Assembly: GCF_000750635.1 (NCBI RefSeq)
Contig: NZ_CCDM010000006.1
Coordinates: forward strand, 186,001-250,000
Source: Oceanobacillus jeddahensis
Lineage (GTDB): Bacteria > Bacillota > Bacilli > Bacillales > Amphibacillaceae
DNA length: 64,000 nucleotides
Direction of reading: 5' to 3'
Shown here: piece by piece, positions 18,998-27,497 of the stretch
Numbering within the stretch: position 1 is the first letter of the stretch
Layout: each line of letters begins with the position of its first letter
Translations under genes and position numbers: made by a program
The notes under the pieces: model-generated
The model's input: only the letters and a program-made list of their open reading frames with translations
The model's database searches: none
Told to the model about the DNA's origin: nothing

Positions 18998-19762
18998 ATG
19001 TTAAAGACGCTTACGGTATCTCTAGAGGTTCTCAGGATGTTTACAAAGGAAAAACCAACTTGGGGAGGAAGGGAGTTAGCCACCAAATTAAATGAAAATC
19101 ACACAAAAATATACCGGATATTAGAAACATTTGAGAAACACAAATTTCTTTATAAGGATCCAGAAACCAAAAAGTATTCGCTCGGTATAGCTGTGTGGGA
19201 GATGGGAAACAATTTAACGGAAAACTTACATATTGATAGTCTTATTCATCCTATATTAGAAAATCTTAGTGAAGTCACAAAGGAATCTGTTTTTTTGACG
19301 ATTTTAGATGGAGATGAAGGGTTGACTCTCGATGCGATAGAAGCAAGAACAACGGTAAGATTTTCAGTGTCTATTGGCAGTCGCACGCCTTTATATGCAG
19401 GAGCTTCTTATCGTGCAATTTTAGCAAATATGCCTGAAGAGTTTATCGAACAGTACTTGCAAAGAGATCTTAAAAAGTATACGGATAAAACTATGACAGA
19501 TCAAGAAACATTGAAAAAAGAATTATACCGTATCCAACAGAATGGATTTGCTGTTAGTGAAGGAGAATATACAGAGGACGTAGTAGCGGTCGCGATACCT
19601 GTATTCAGCAGTCAAAAAATAGTTGGTTCCTTAACAGTTTCGGGACCAAAATACAGAATCAATGACGAAGATATTAATCATTTTGTACAGGAGCTTCGCA
19701 AGGCAAAAAAAGAATTACAAAATGTTTTTGAAAAGTATGGATTTCATTTTGGCGTATCATGA
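18998..19762 (+). CDS. IclR family transcriptional regulator
   Basis: A 254-residue regulator with the N-terminal IclR winged helix (GGRELATKLNENHTKIYRILETFEKHKFLYKD) and the effector-binding domain (SVFLTILDGDEGLTLDAIE... YAGASYRAILANMP... GFAVSEGEYTEDVVAVAIPVF). The usual YSLG-like hinge appears as KKYSLGIAVWEMG. It lies at the end of the transporter and hydrolase operon in the same direction, so it is the likely pathway-specific regulator, sensing the imported compound or a breakdown product. A GGAGG site precedes the ATG at slightly long spacing. A strong hairpin ends the unit. Confidence 0.92.
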   Translation: MLKTLTVSLEVLRMFTKEKPTWGGRELATKLNENHTKIYRILETFEKHKFLYKDPETKKYSLGIAVWEMGNNLTENLHIDSLIHPILENLSEVTKESVFLTILDGDEGLTLDAIEARTTVRFSVSIGSRTPLYAGASYRAILANMPEEFIEQYLQRDLKKYTDKTMTDQETLKKELYRIQQNGFAVSEGEYTEDVVAVAIPVFSSQKIVGSLTVSGPKYRINDEDINHFVQELRKAKKELQNVFEKYGFHFGVS

Positions 19763-19846
19763 AAAATAGTTATATATACGATGATTTATAAAAAAATAAA
19801 TTGCTATTGTTCAATTATTTATTTTAGTTATTCATAGGTCAGATGA

Positions 19847-19890
19847 ATGACGGACACAAGTATGTAAGTATCGTGTCCGTCATATTTGCT
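19847..19890 (+). terminator. Terminator of the iclR unit
   Basis: ATGACGGACAC and GTGTCCGTCAT form an 11-bp stem around a 15-base loop, followed by ATTTGCTTT. Confidence 0.7.
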
Positions 19891-20035
19891 TTGTAGAAAA
19901 CTTTTACAGTATATGAAGATAGAGTGAACACTGTAAAGAACGTCTTCCATATAATATGAATGTCGATTATTCGATTCTTGGCTAAAAATCTTCTTAATGG
20001 ACAGAATAAAAAGAAATCAAGCAGGAGGGATTTGG

Positions 20036-20245
20036 ATGCAGGAAAATAAAGATGATGAATTTACAGTTGCAGGAACAAATATTGAAGCTGTTAAAGAGGC
20101 AAACAAAAACTCCGGTATGTCCTATAATGAAGTCAAGGAGTTTTTAGCTAAAAGTACAGAAGAGCATGGAACTTCAAGATCCGGTGATACCGATATTCAA
20201 AATGGAAGTACACAGGATCAGCCTTCTCAGAAAAAAGGCAAATGA
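20036..20245 (+). CDS. Small hydrophilic protein, possibly related to gamma-type spore proteins
   Basis: A 69-residue, highly charged, Cys-free protein. Its N-terminal part (AGTNIEAVKEANKNSG) has the AGTNxxxVKxxN flavour of gamma-type small acid-soluble spore proteins, but the following SYNEVKEFLAKSTEEHG and Gln/Ser-rich tail do not clearly fit, so this is only a suggestion. The ATG at 20036 follows GCAGGAGGG; upstream in-frame codons have no ribosome site. A good terminator follows. It is a single-gene unit that may be expressed during sporulation. Confidence 0.65.
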   Translation: MQENKDDEFTVAGTNIEAVKEANKNSGMSYNEVKEFLAKSTEEHGTSRSGDTDIQNGSTQDQPSQKKGK

Positions 20246-20254
20246 AAGGATACA

Positions 20255-20284
20255 GCATCTACTTTTGAGTAGGTGCTTTTCTTT
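20255..20284 (+). terminator. Terminator of the small spore-like gene
   Basis: GCATCTACT pairs with AGTAGGTGC (one wobble pair) and is followed by TTTTCTTTATT. Confidence 0.75.
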
Positions 20285-20848
20285 ATTATATAAAACGAAA
20301 CTTCATTCAGTGGGAGTTTTCGCCCCAATGTTGTCAGGTTAATCGACCGCTACGGAAAAACACTACGCTTTCCGTGGGCTTGAGCTCAGCCTGATATGAA
20401 CAAAACTGTCAAGTCCCCGCTCAAAATTGGGTAGAAAACTGGTTTTTTTCCATCTTTAATAAAGAAAATGACTATCCATTTTCTTCCATACACTTTATTG
20501 ACACCTTGCTTATCAAGAAAATAATTGCTATTTCTTTTGCACACAAAGGTGTTCAGTAAAGTGCACAGCACGAAAGCAAAAAATGTTTTCTCATCGATTA
20601 GCATTCTGACATACGTGGATTATCACATTAAATTATTCCGGTACGAGGGGCTGTCCGCTCACTCCTCTCGTGGATTCACTTCCGTAGAAGCTGCCACATT
20701 GCTGAGTCGTGAATCACCCTCATCGGATTCATCTTTTTTGCTTCCGCGCTCTACATTCTACCATGTGGTTTCCTTGAATGATTATCTACATCTCGGCATC
20801 TTTTTTTGTAAAACGAAATGGTACCTTCCATCATTTAATTGGGTAGTC

Positions 20849-20966
20849 CAGGTGATTTTATACGGAGTGGCGGGCATGATAACATATATGTGTGAGCCAA
20901 CATCATTAGATATTGGCTTCTTGGCTCATGAATCGTGCCCGCAGAGGCTCCGTGTCAAATCACCTG
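20849..20966 (-). ncRNA. Candidate IS1111 bridge/seek RNA core (structured 3' end)
   Basis: One long interrupted hairpin inside the noncoding end downstream of the transposase. Outer stem AGGTGATTT/AAATCACCT, then ACGGAG/CTCCGT, then CGGGCATGAT/ATCGTGCCCG, then TGAGCCAA/TTGGCTCA, with unpaired stretches between stems and a terminal loop. Position and shape fit the guide RNA of IS1111-group elements, whose internal loops pair with target and donor DNA. The exact 5' and 3' ends and the pairing loops are not determined here. Confidence 0.6.
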
Positions 20967-21012
20967 CAAATATCTCCCTCTTTACTTCCACATTTATAAT
21001 TATCATTATTCT

Positions 21013-22137
21013 TTACGAAACCAGCTCCATTTCCTCCATTTCTATATGCCTCGCTATATCCCATATAAATCCTACCAATTCTCTCGCAACGGCGGCAGTA
21101 ACTTTTGGATGCGGTTTTCCTTTGTGCATCAGTCTATGGTATTTTTGATGTAGCCTTTTTTGTGCTTTCCATGCAATTGCTTGAATCTCCTTGGGCTGCC
21201 CTTCATTTCTTTGTTTCAAAGAACCTTTTAATGCTGGCTGATAGCGATAACTCCAAGCAGCCTCTATTAACAACCTGCGAACCAAGGTATTTCCTGTTCT
21301 CGTAATCTCTCCTTTGGACTGTTTTGGTCCACTAGAAGATTCACTTGGTACCAGTCCTAAATAGGACATCAATTGTTGCGGATTATGAAATCGGGAAAAG
21401 CACATGATTTCGGAAGCCACACTGACTGCCGTTATTGTATCTACACCACGCAAACATTTTAATGCTTTAATCAGAGAGTTGCGCATACTGTTTTCCTCGA
21501 TTTCTTTCATTAGCTCTTCATATCGTTTAACGCGTTCTCTGCATACATGCAATGCATGTAATTCTTCCTGGAAAACGGTTTGTGTTAACGATTGGGAGAA
21601 TTTCACTCCTTCCAGCCATTCCATATATTTTGACTTCCATTTTGTCCCTACTTTTTCTTTCGGATGAAGATCGTATCTTAGTAATAGGGCAGATATACGT
21701 GCTTTGACTCGTTTTTCTTCTTTTTTAGCGTCATCTCTTGCCCGCACTAAGTCCCTATAGGATTCATCTTCGTCCGTTGGAATATAAATAGAAGTCAGTT
21801 CTCCAGCTCGGTGAAGCTGTGCTAAACGAATCGCATCACGCTTATCCGTTTTTATCTTATCTCGAGCATTAGTCGGAATATGAGTAGGTGCGATAACATC
21901 ACATTGAACTCCTAATAGAAGTAACCATCGGTAGAGTGTATATCCAGTAGCACCAGCTTCATAACAAGCTTGTAGATTGGATGGATCTCCTAATTTTTTT
22001 ATAATCTTTCTTAAACTCTCCATCGTATTTGGAAACATTCCTAAATAACGAGGTTTCTCTCTTCCGCTATCTGCCACAGCTACAGCAATTTTTTCCTTGG
22101 ATACGTCTAAACCTACATATTTTGTGTTATAATCCAT
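21013..22137 (-). CDS. IS1111-type IS110 family transposase
   Basis: A 374-residue DEDD/Ser recombinase. The N-terminal RuvC-like DEDD domain shows Asp11 (GLDVS), Glu60 (ACYEAG) and Asp98/Asp101 (KTDKRDAIRLA). A coiled-coil-like linker follows. The C-terminal Tnp_20 domain has GVDTITAVSVASEI and SSSGPKQSKGEITRTGN, which supplies the catalytic serine. All key residues are present and the frame is intact, so the enzyme may be active. The ATG follows GAAAGGAGCC. This enzyme class acts with a guide RNA, here proposed in the downstream end of the element. Confidence 0.93.
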   Translation of the reverse strand: MDYNTKYVGLDVSKEKIAVAVADSGREKPRYLGMFPNTMESLRKIIKKLGDPSNLQACYEAGATGYTLYRWLLLLGVQCDVIAPTHIPTNARDKIKTDKRDAIRLAQLHRAGELTSIYIPTDEDESYRDLVRARDDAKKEEKRVKARISALLLRYDLHPKEKVGTKWKSKYMEWLEGVKFSQSLTQTVFQEELHALHVCRERVKRYEELMKEIEENSMRNSLIKALKCLRGVDTITAVSVASEIMCFSRFHNPQQLMSYLGLVPSESSSGPKQSKGEITRTGNTLVRRLLIEAAWSYRYQPALKGSLKQRNEGQPKEIQAIAWKAQKRLHQKYHRLMHKGKPHPKVTAAVARELVGFIWDIARHIEMEEMELVS

Positions 22138-22563
22138 GGTAATGGCTCCTTTCGTATTATAGCTCTGTTTTAGTATTTCTCTAACTCAATTATACTAAAA
22201 TAATCTACGTCGCTACGATACGGGGCCAGTTTTGTTCATAATAACTCCTCGAAAAAAGAAGTTCGTTTTTTTCTGCGGGGTCTTCCCACTGGGACTGCGA
22301 TTACTCGCCCCACCGAAGACATTTGCGCTTTCCCACAGGAGTCTACGCGTTTTTCCTCCGCTAGATAGTTTTTTTGCCATCTATCTGTAACCAATATAAT
22401 ATTTAAAAAATTTATTAACCTGACAACATTGGTTTTCGCCCTTCTCCCACTGAATTAGCCTTAGTGATTCAGGGAGGTAGCGCCCGTTATCTCCCGCCTA
22501 AATAAATTTATTTTCGCTCTTTATTTTGAGGCGGGAGTTTTACGGGCGGTTCTCCGTGATAAA

Positions 22564-23021
22564 TGTTAGAATACTTTCAGTAGGTTTTGTACTTAGTTTC
22601 CATTAATATTTAAAGTTTTCAAAATGAGAAAATCCACTTCTTGAGATATATGAGTCGTTGGATGAAATAGAATAGATACAGAAATAATAGCAATTTCTTT
22701 ATATTCATCTTTCTCATAGTTTTTAATCATTTTGTTTCGTTCATGTTTTATATTTTCACAAAAGGGAAAAGTTTTATTAACTTAAATTCAAAATACGCAT
22801 CCCTCAAGATTAATATAGTATCAACCAACCTTAAATATGAGATGGATGTATGAAAAATGACAAAATAATAGGGTTTTTTATCACGGGAAATTATTTGTCA
22901 ATTTTTCTTCCAGGGTTAATGAAAAGGTGGTAAATAATTCCCGTTATGTATTTAGAATTTATTATTTTTTGCGAAAGATGTTATGATTATTTTACGCTAA
23001 CTTGAACAAGGAGGAAACATC
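22564..23021 (+). promoter_or_regulatory. Leader region of the PEP carboxylase gene
   Basis: About 460 bases without a gene. An inverted repeat, ACGGGAAATTATTT (22883-22896) and AAATAATTCCCGT (22932-22944), could fold in the leader or act as a binding site. TTATGATTATTTTACGCTAA near 22980 is AT-rich promoter-like sequence. GGAGG precedes the ATG at 23022. No known riboswitch was recognised. Confidence 0.4.
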
Positions 23022-25772
23022 ATGACAAAAACAATTGATAAAAATGCCTCATTACGAAATGATGTTAATATGCTTGGAAATATATTAGGAGAAGTATTGA
23101 TATCACATGGAGGGAAAGAGCTATTTGATCAAGTTGAGTCAATTCGAGAAAAAACGAAAAGTATCCGAAGTGCGTTCGATAAAGATACATACGATACCTT
23201 AAAAAGGGAAATAAGCAACTTAAAGCCACCTTTACGTCAGCAAGTAATCCGTGCTTTTTCTATCTACTTTCATTTAATTAATATTGCAGAACAAAACCAC
23301 CGTATTAGACGTAAACGTCAGTATTTATTAGATGAGAAAGCTAGTCAATCCTTTTCTATTGAAAAAGCGGTCACTAAAGTGAAAGAAGGCAACCTTACAA
23401 ATGATACGATTCAAGGAGTTCTTAATAATTTGTCCATTGAATTGATTATGACAGCACACCCAACAGAGGCAACGAAGCGGACAGTGTTAGAAATACAGAA
23501 ACGAATATCGGCACATCTGCGTAATTTGGACAACCCAATGACCACACAAAGAGAAAGAACAGATATAGAGGAAAGTTTGTTTAATGAGGTAACTGCTTTA
23601 TGGCACACCAATGAACTACGTCAAAGAAAGCCTGGAGTATTGGATGAAGTAAAAAATGGACTCTATTATTTTGATCAGACGTTATTTGAAACATTGCCTG
23701 ATATCTTTCAAGAGTTGGAAACACAATTACAGGAACAAATACCTGGAGAGAACTGGCAGGTGCCAAACTTCATCCGTTTCGGTTCTTGGATTGGAGGAGA
23801 TCGGGATGGTAACCCAAACGTAACACCAGAGATTACTTGGAAGACATTGGAAATGCAACGGGATTTGATTTTGAAGAAATACGATGCTTCCATTGTTGAA
23901 TTAATGAAACGATTCAGTCAATCGAGTGAACGTATATCTATTAATCAACAATTTATTGATAGAATGGAAGAAGAGGAGAACAGGTATTTAAATAACAAAG
24001 AAAAATGGCCCATTAAATCGGAAGTATATCGACGCAAATTTGCAGTCATTTTAAAACGTTTGCGTGAAACAGGAAAAGCTTCTCAAGGTTACGACGATGC
24101 AGAAGAACTAGTTAATGACCTTAAAGAAATTAGGGAAAGTGCAGAAGCGCATTTGCCTAAAACGAAAAAGTTAAAAGCTATTCGAAAGGTGATCCGACAG
24201 GTTGAGTTGTTTGGTTTTCACTTAGCTACACTGGATATAAGAAATCATAGTGGAGAACATGAAACGGCTATTCATGAGATTTTATCAGCTGCACATGTTG
24301 CAGACGATTATGCTGCGCTTTCGGAGGAAGATAGGCTGAAAGTATTGTGTGACGTTTTAAATGATCCTAGACCTCTGTTGCTTTTCGATGGTGGTTATTC
24401 GAAAGAGACACAAAATATTTTAAAAGTCTTTCGAACAATCAAAAAAGCTCATGAGGAGTTTGGCAAACGGGCGATCGAAGTCTATTTAATTAGTATGACA
24501 CAATCATCAAGTGATCTTTTAGAGGTCTTAGTACTTGCTAAAGAAACAGGAATTTATCGTCTGTATCCAGATGGAACCGTAGAAAGTGACCTCGATGTTG
24601 CACCATTACTGGAAACAATCGATGATTTAATAGCAGGACCAAAAATTATGAAAACATTATTTGAAATGGGAGTATACCATAAGCAATTGAAAGCACGCGG
24701 AGAACAGCAGGAAATTATGCTGGGTTATTCGGATGGAAGTAAGGATGGCGGAACATTAAGTGCCAACTGGAAGCTGTTTAAAGCTCAGGAAGAAATCCAT
24801 AATATGGCGAGGGAGTACGATATACGTTTGAAGTTTTTCCATGGTCGTGGCGGATCACTGGGCCGCGGTGGCGGTTCGTTAAATACCAGCATTCGCTCTC
24901 AGCCAACAGAGACGTTGGGAGATGGTGTGAAAATTACAGAACAGGGGGAAGTGCTTTCCTCGAGATACCTGCTTGAAGATATTGCCTATCGAAATTTAGA
25001 GCAGGCGGCTTCAGCTTTAGTCACTGGTTGTGCCATGGCTGCTAACACATCGGAACAAATGGAATTACGTAAAAAAGAATGGGAAACGGCAATGGAATCT
25101 ATTTCCCAAAAATCCTTAAAAAAATATCAGTCATTGGTGTTTGGCGATCCGGACTTTCTATCGTTTTTTAACCAGGCAACGCCATTAACGGAATTAGGTG
25201 CTTTAAATATTGGGTCACGTCCTATGAGTAGAAAGAACAGTCAGCAATTTGAAGACTTACGAGCGATTCCTTGGGTATTTGCATGGACACAATCGAGGTA
25301 TATGTTACCTGCCTGGTATGCTGCGGGAACAGGTCTGCAATCTTTCATTGAGGAGGATGATCGACATTTAGAAATCTTACAAACGATGTATAAAGAATGG
25401 CCATTCTTCCAATCAACAATCAACAATTTGCAAATGGCACTAATGAAAGCTGATATGAAAACAGCCGAGGAATATTTGGAATTAGTGGAAGACCCTGATG
25501 TGGCAAACCGAATATATGGAGATATTATGGATGAATATAAGCGGACTCAAGAGACACTGCTACAAATCTCTGGTAATGAAGAGCTGCTTAGTCATTCTCC
25601 GAATATTCAAGAGTCTGTTCATCTCCGCAATCCATATGTGGACCCACTCAATTTTCTACAAGTGGATTTAATCCATCAATTAAGAGAAACAGAAAATCCT
25701 CCTGAAGATTTGGTAACCGAGGTATTACTGACCATCAATGGAGTAGCAGCTGGGCTAGTGAATACAGGCTGA
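23022..25772 (+). CDS. ppc: Phosphoenolpyruvate carboxylase
   Basis: A 916-residue anaplerotic enzyme that makes oxaloacetate from PEP and bicarbonate. The diagnostic segments are all present: TAHPTEATKRT with the catalytic His, GSWIGGDRDGNPNVT, the glycine-rich FHGRGGSLGRGGG loop and VLSSRYLLEDIAYRNLEQ. The C-terminus ends in VNTG, close to the usual xNTG. Length matches the bacterial family (about 880-930). The ATG follows AAGGAGG. It is a single-gene unit with a strong terminator. Its presence indicates a PEPC route in addition to, or instead of, pyruvate carboxylase. Confidence 0.97.
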   Translation: MTKTIDKNASLRNDVNMLGNILGEVLISHGGKELFDQVESIREKTKSIRSAFDKDTYDTLKREISNLKPPLRQQVIRAFSIYFHLINIAEQNHRIRRKRQYLLDEKASQSFSIEKAVTKVKEGNLTNDTIQGVLNNLSIELIMTAHPTEATKRTVLEIQKRISAHLRNLDNPMTTQRERTDIEESLFNEVTALWHTNELRQRKPGVLDEVKNGLYYFDQTLFETLPDIFQELETQLQEQIPGENWQVPNFIRFGSWIGGDRDGNPNVTPEITWKTLEMQRDLILKKYDASIVELMKRFSQSSERISINQQFIDRMEEEENRYLNNKEKWPIKSEVYRRKFAVILKRLRETGKASQGYDDAEELVNDLKEIRESAEAHLPKTKKLKAIRKVIRQVELFGFHLATLDIRNHSGEHETAIHEILSAAHVADDYAALSEEDRLKVLCDVLNDPRPLLLFDGGYSKETQNILKVFRTIKKAHEEFGKRAIEVYLISMTQSSSDLLEVLVLAKETGIYRLYPDGTVESDLDVAPLLETIDDLIAGPKIMKTLFEMGVYHKQLKARGEQQEIMLGYSDGSKDGGTLSANWKLFKAQEEIHNMAREYDIRLKFFHGRGGSLGRGGGSLNTSIRSQPTETLGDGVKITEQGEVLSSRYLLEDIAYRNLEQAASALVTGCAMAANTSEQMELRKKEWETAMESISQKSLKKYQSLVFGDPDFLSFFNQATPLTELGALNIGSRPMSRKNSQQFEDLRAIPWVFAWTQSRYMLPAWYAAGTGLQSFIEEDDRHLEILQTMYKEWPFFQSTINNLQMALMKADMKTAEEYLELVEDPDVANRIYGDIMDEYKRTQETLLQISGNEELLSHSPNIQESVHLRNPYVDPLNFLQVDLIHQLRETENPPEDLVTEVLLTINGVAAGLVNTG

Positions 25773-25815
25773 TTAAAGAAGGAAGTAACCTCTGAACAAT
25801 AAAATGAGTTATTTT

Positions 25816-25868
25816 AAAAGGGCCCTAGAGAGTAGATGCGTGAAAACTACTTTATAGGGCCTTTTTTC
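25816..25868. terminator. Terminator of ppc, also facing the Cys-rich gene
   Basis: AAAAGGGCCCTA pairs with TATAGGGCCTTTTTT; the U-tract is on the plus side, with A-rich sequence on the other. Confidence 0.8.
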
Positions 25869-25876
25869 TTGTATGT

Positions 25877-26203
25877 TTAAGCAATCTTTTTACATGCTTC
25901 TGCGCACTTAAAGCAAGCGTCAGCACATTTCTGACAATGTTCATGTTCATGCTTTTTACATTCATTTCCGCATGCTTCACAAATGGCAGCACAAACGGAA
26001 GCTAATTCTGCTGCAAAAGGAGTATCTCTGCATAGAGCTTGTGCCAAGTAAGAACAAATTTCTGCACATTCCCGATCTAAACGGATACATTCCGTCATCA
26101 TTTGTACATGTTCCTCTTTCAGACATGCATCGTAGCAATGATTACATGCTACGATGCAATCTTGCAATGCGTCAATAAGTTGCTGATGTTGTTTATGTGA
26201 CAT
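25877..26203 (-). CDS. Four-helix-bundle copper-binding (DUF326/Csp-like) protein
   Basis: A 108-residue Cys-rich protein resembling B. subtilis YhjQ and the copper storage proteins. At least fifteen cysteines lie in CxxxC and CxxC spacings along predicted helices (CIVACNHCYDAC, CAAICEACGNEC, CQKCADACFKCAEAC). They would line the inside of a helix bundle and bind Cu(I). There is no signal peptide, so it is a cytosolic form. The ATG has ACGGAGG upstream. It is monocistronic, and no copper-responsive operator was found in its upstream region. Confidence 0.88.
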   Translation of the reverse strand: MSHKQHQQLIDALQDCIVACNHCYDACLKEEHVQMMTECIRLDRECAEICSYLAQALCRDTPFAAELASVCAAICEACGNECKKHEHEHCQKCADACFKCAEACKKIA

Positions 26204-26696
26204 TTCAAAACCTCCGTAATGTATAATTTTATCTTTTCCGTTATAACATTCCCCATGAAGGTAAATATTAATCTTTTCCTACTTTTGTTTTCAAAAATAT
26301 AATTAACCTGAAATACATAATGGTTTTAGATAATGGCTAAAAAACTCCAATAGTTTATCATAGAGAACCGCCTGTAAAACTCCCAATGAATAAAGTTTGG
26401 TTTTATGCCAGTTGGAAATAGAATTAGAAGATGTTTATTAAAACACCAGTTATATATAAGACAAATTGTTCATATAAATAATTATACCATTACAATTTTA
26501 CGTAATAGCAATGTATGAGAGAAGCTAACGGAATAGTTAAACATTGTTTTATTTTCAATAGTAGATAATGACCTTAATTTACAGAATTTTGGGAATTTAT
26601 TGTTTGGATAGTAGCTATTTTTCTAACATCATCTTGAAAGGAGGAATTCAAAAAATATATAGAGCATTTGTGATTGTAAAATAAGGGGGGAGTCAC
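26204..26696. other. Gene-free stretch with a short repeat copy
   Basis: Contains the promoter region of the Cys-rich gene, repeat copy F, and the leader of the dehydrogenase operon. A GAAAGGAGG at about 26636-26644 looks like a ribosome site but is followed by no start codon in range, perhaps a relic. Confidence 0.45.
26354..26406 (+). repeat. Hairpin repeat copy F, short deleted form
   Basis: TTTATCATAGAGAACCGCC... joined through ACTCCC to AATGAATAAAGTTTGGTTTTAT. The middle is lost exactly between the two ACTCCC repeats, as in copy B, with extra substitutions. Confidence 0.8.
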
Positions 26697-27476
26697 ATGA
26701 CAGAGAATAAGGAGAACCAACAGAAGAATGTAAGTGAAAATCAAGAAGAAATAGATCTATCCAAACGTCATTTTATTAAGACCGCTGGAATGACAACTGG
26801 TGGAATTGTTGGTGGTGTTCTTCTAGGGAGTTTTATAAGTAAACCTTTTAAAACGGAAAAATATGAGCCAACTTCCAAAGATGAGCATAGTCACCATGGT
26901 TCAGGCAGCAATAATACTTTTACAGAAGCCATGCAATTTTTTACGAGAAGTGAAGACTTAATGACGCTGGCTGCAGCAACAGAAATTATTTTTCCAGAGG
27001 ATGAGAATGGTCCAGGTGCAATTGGTTTAGGTGTACCTTATTATATTGATAAACAATTAGCCTCTCCATGGGGGAAAAATACAGATGATTATAGGAAACG
27101 GCCATTTCGTGCTGGTGAATCTCCTTTAAACCGCGGAGATATCATGCTTTCTGGTTTACGTAAATTAAATGAAGTGAGCCAAGATGCCCACGATGATATT
27201 TTTGATAGTTTAGAGGAAAGTGCCCAGATTGAAATTTTACAAAGTTTTGAGGCGGGAGAAGTAGAAATGAATCTGGTTTCTTCAGCCAGCTTTTTTGCTT
27301 TATTAAGACAACTGACGCTGGAAGGTTGTTATGCAGACCCATTATATGGCGGCAATAAAGATATGGAAGGCTGGAGAATGAAGGAGTTTCCTGGAGCATA
27401 TATGTCCTACACGGATGTCGTAGAAGCAGAAGAGTTTGTCAAAAAAGAACCGATGAGTTTAAGCGACCATATGTAG
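26697..27476 (+). CDS. Gluconate 2-dehydrogenase subunit 3 family protein
   Basis: A 259-residue small subunit of a membrane-associated dehydrogenase. A Tat-like signal SKRHFIKTAGMTTGGIVGG opens the protein; the twin pair is Lys-Arg, not Arg-Arg. After a His/Ser-rich linker comes the subunit 3 domain, which in this family escorts the flavoprotein across the membrane. AGGGGGGAG precedes the ATG. The GMC oxidoreductase gene follows after 21 bases and a tatA gene ends the operon, supporting export of the folded two-subunit complex by Tat. Confidence 0.87.
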   Translation: MTENKENQQKNVSENQEEIDLSKRHFIKTAGMTTGGIVGGVLLGSFISKPFKTEKYEPTSKDEHSHHGSGSNNTFTEAMQFFTRSEDLMTLAAATEIIFPEDENGPGAIGLGVPYYIDKQLASPWGKNTDDYRKRPFRAGESPLNRGDIMLSGLRKLNEVSQDAHDDIFDSLEESAQIEILQSFEAGEVEMNLVSSASFFALLRQLTLEGCYADPLYGGNKDMEGWRMKEFPGAYMSYTDVVEAEEFVKKEPMSLSDHM

Positions 27477-27497
27477 GAACAGAAAAAGGGGGATATT

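Larger units (their letters stand above)
20391..22246 (-). mobile_element. IS110-family (IS1111 group) insertion sequence
   Basis: About 1.85 kb. CT at 20391-20392 and CT at 22245-22246 bracket the element. Joining the flanks at CT restores AGCTCAGCCTCCTCG, a natural continuation of the host repeat. Subterminal 13-bp inverted repeats ATGAACAAAACTG (20396-20408) and CAGTTTTGTTCAT (22227-22239) are the hallmark of the IS1111 group. The 3' noncoding end is about 620 bp and the 5' end about 110 bp, the asymmetry known for IS1111, where the guide RNA lies downstream of the transposase gene. Confidence 0.88.
20326..22431. mobile_element. TIR element (about 252 bp without its insert) carrying an IS1111-type transposon
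   Basis: Bounded by perfect 18-base inverted repeats CAATGTTGTCAGGTTAAT and its complement, and flanked by a 10-bp direct repeat GTTTTCGCCC (20316-20325 and 22432-22441). Removing the inner transposon leaves about 252 bp with no coding capacity. Subterminal sequences (CGCTACGGAAAAAC... and ...GTTTTTCCTCCGCT) are also inversely related, so the element can fold on itself. It looks like a non-autonomous MITE; similar CTTTCCGTGGGC...GAGTCTACGCG repeats are common in Bacillaceae genomes. Confidence 0.85.
20289..22563 (-). repeat. Hairpin repeat copy E, split by nested insertions
   Basis: The right end (20289-20325, TATAAAACGAAACTTCATTC...) and the remainder (22432-22563, ending TTCTCCGTGATAAA) together make one copy of the core form in reverse orientation. 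GTTTTCGCCC is present at both break points as a duplicated target. Confidence 0.88.

Noticed and set aside
20525..21148. Long plus-strand open frame across the transposon 3' end
   Set aside because: It lies antisense to the transposase end and through the structured RNA region; composition is not protein-like and no start signal is present.
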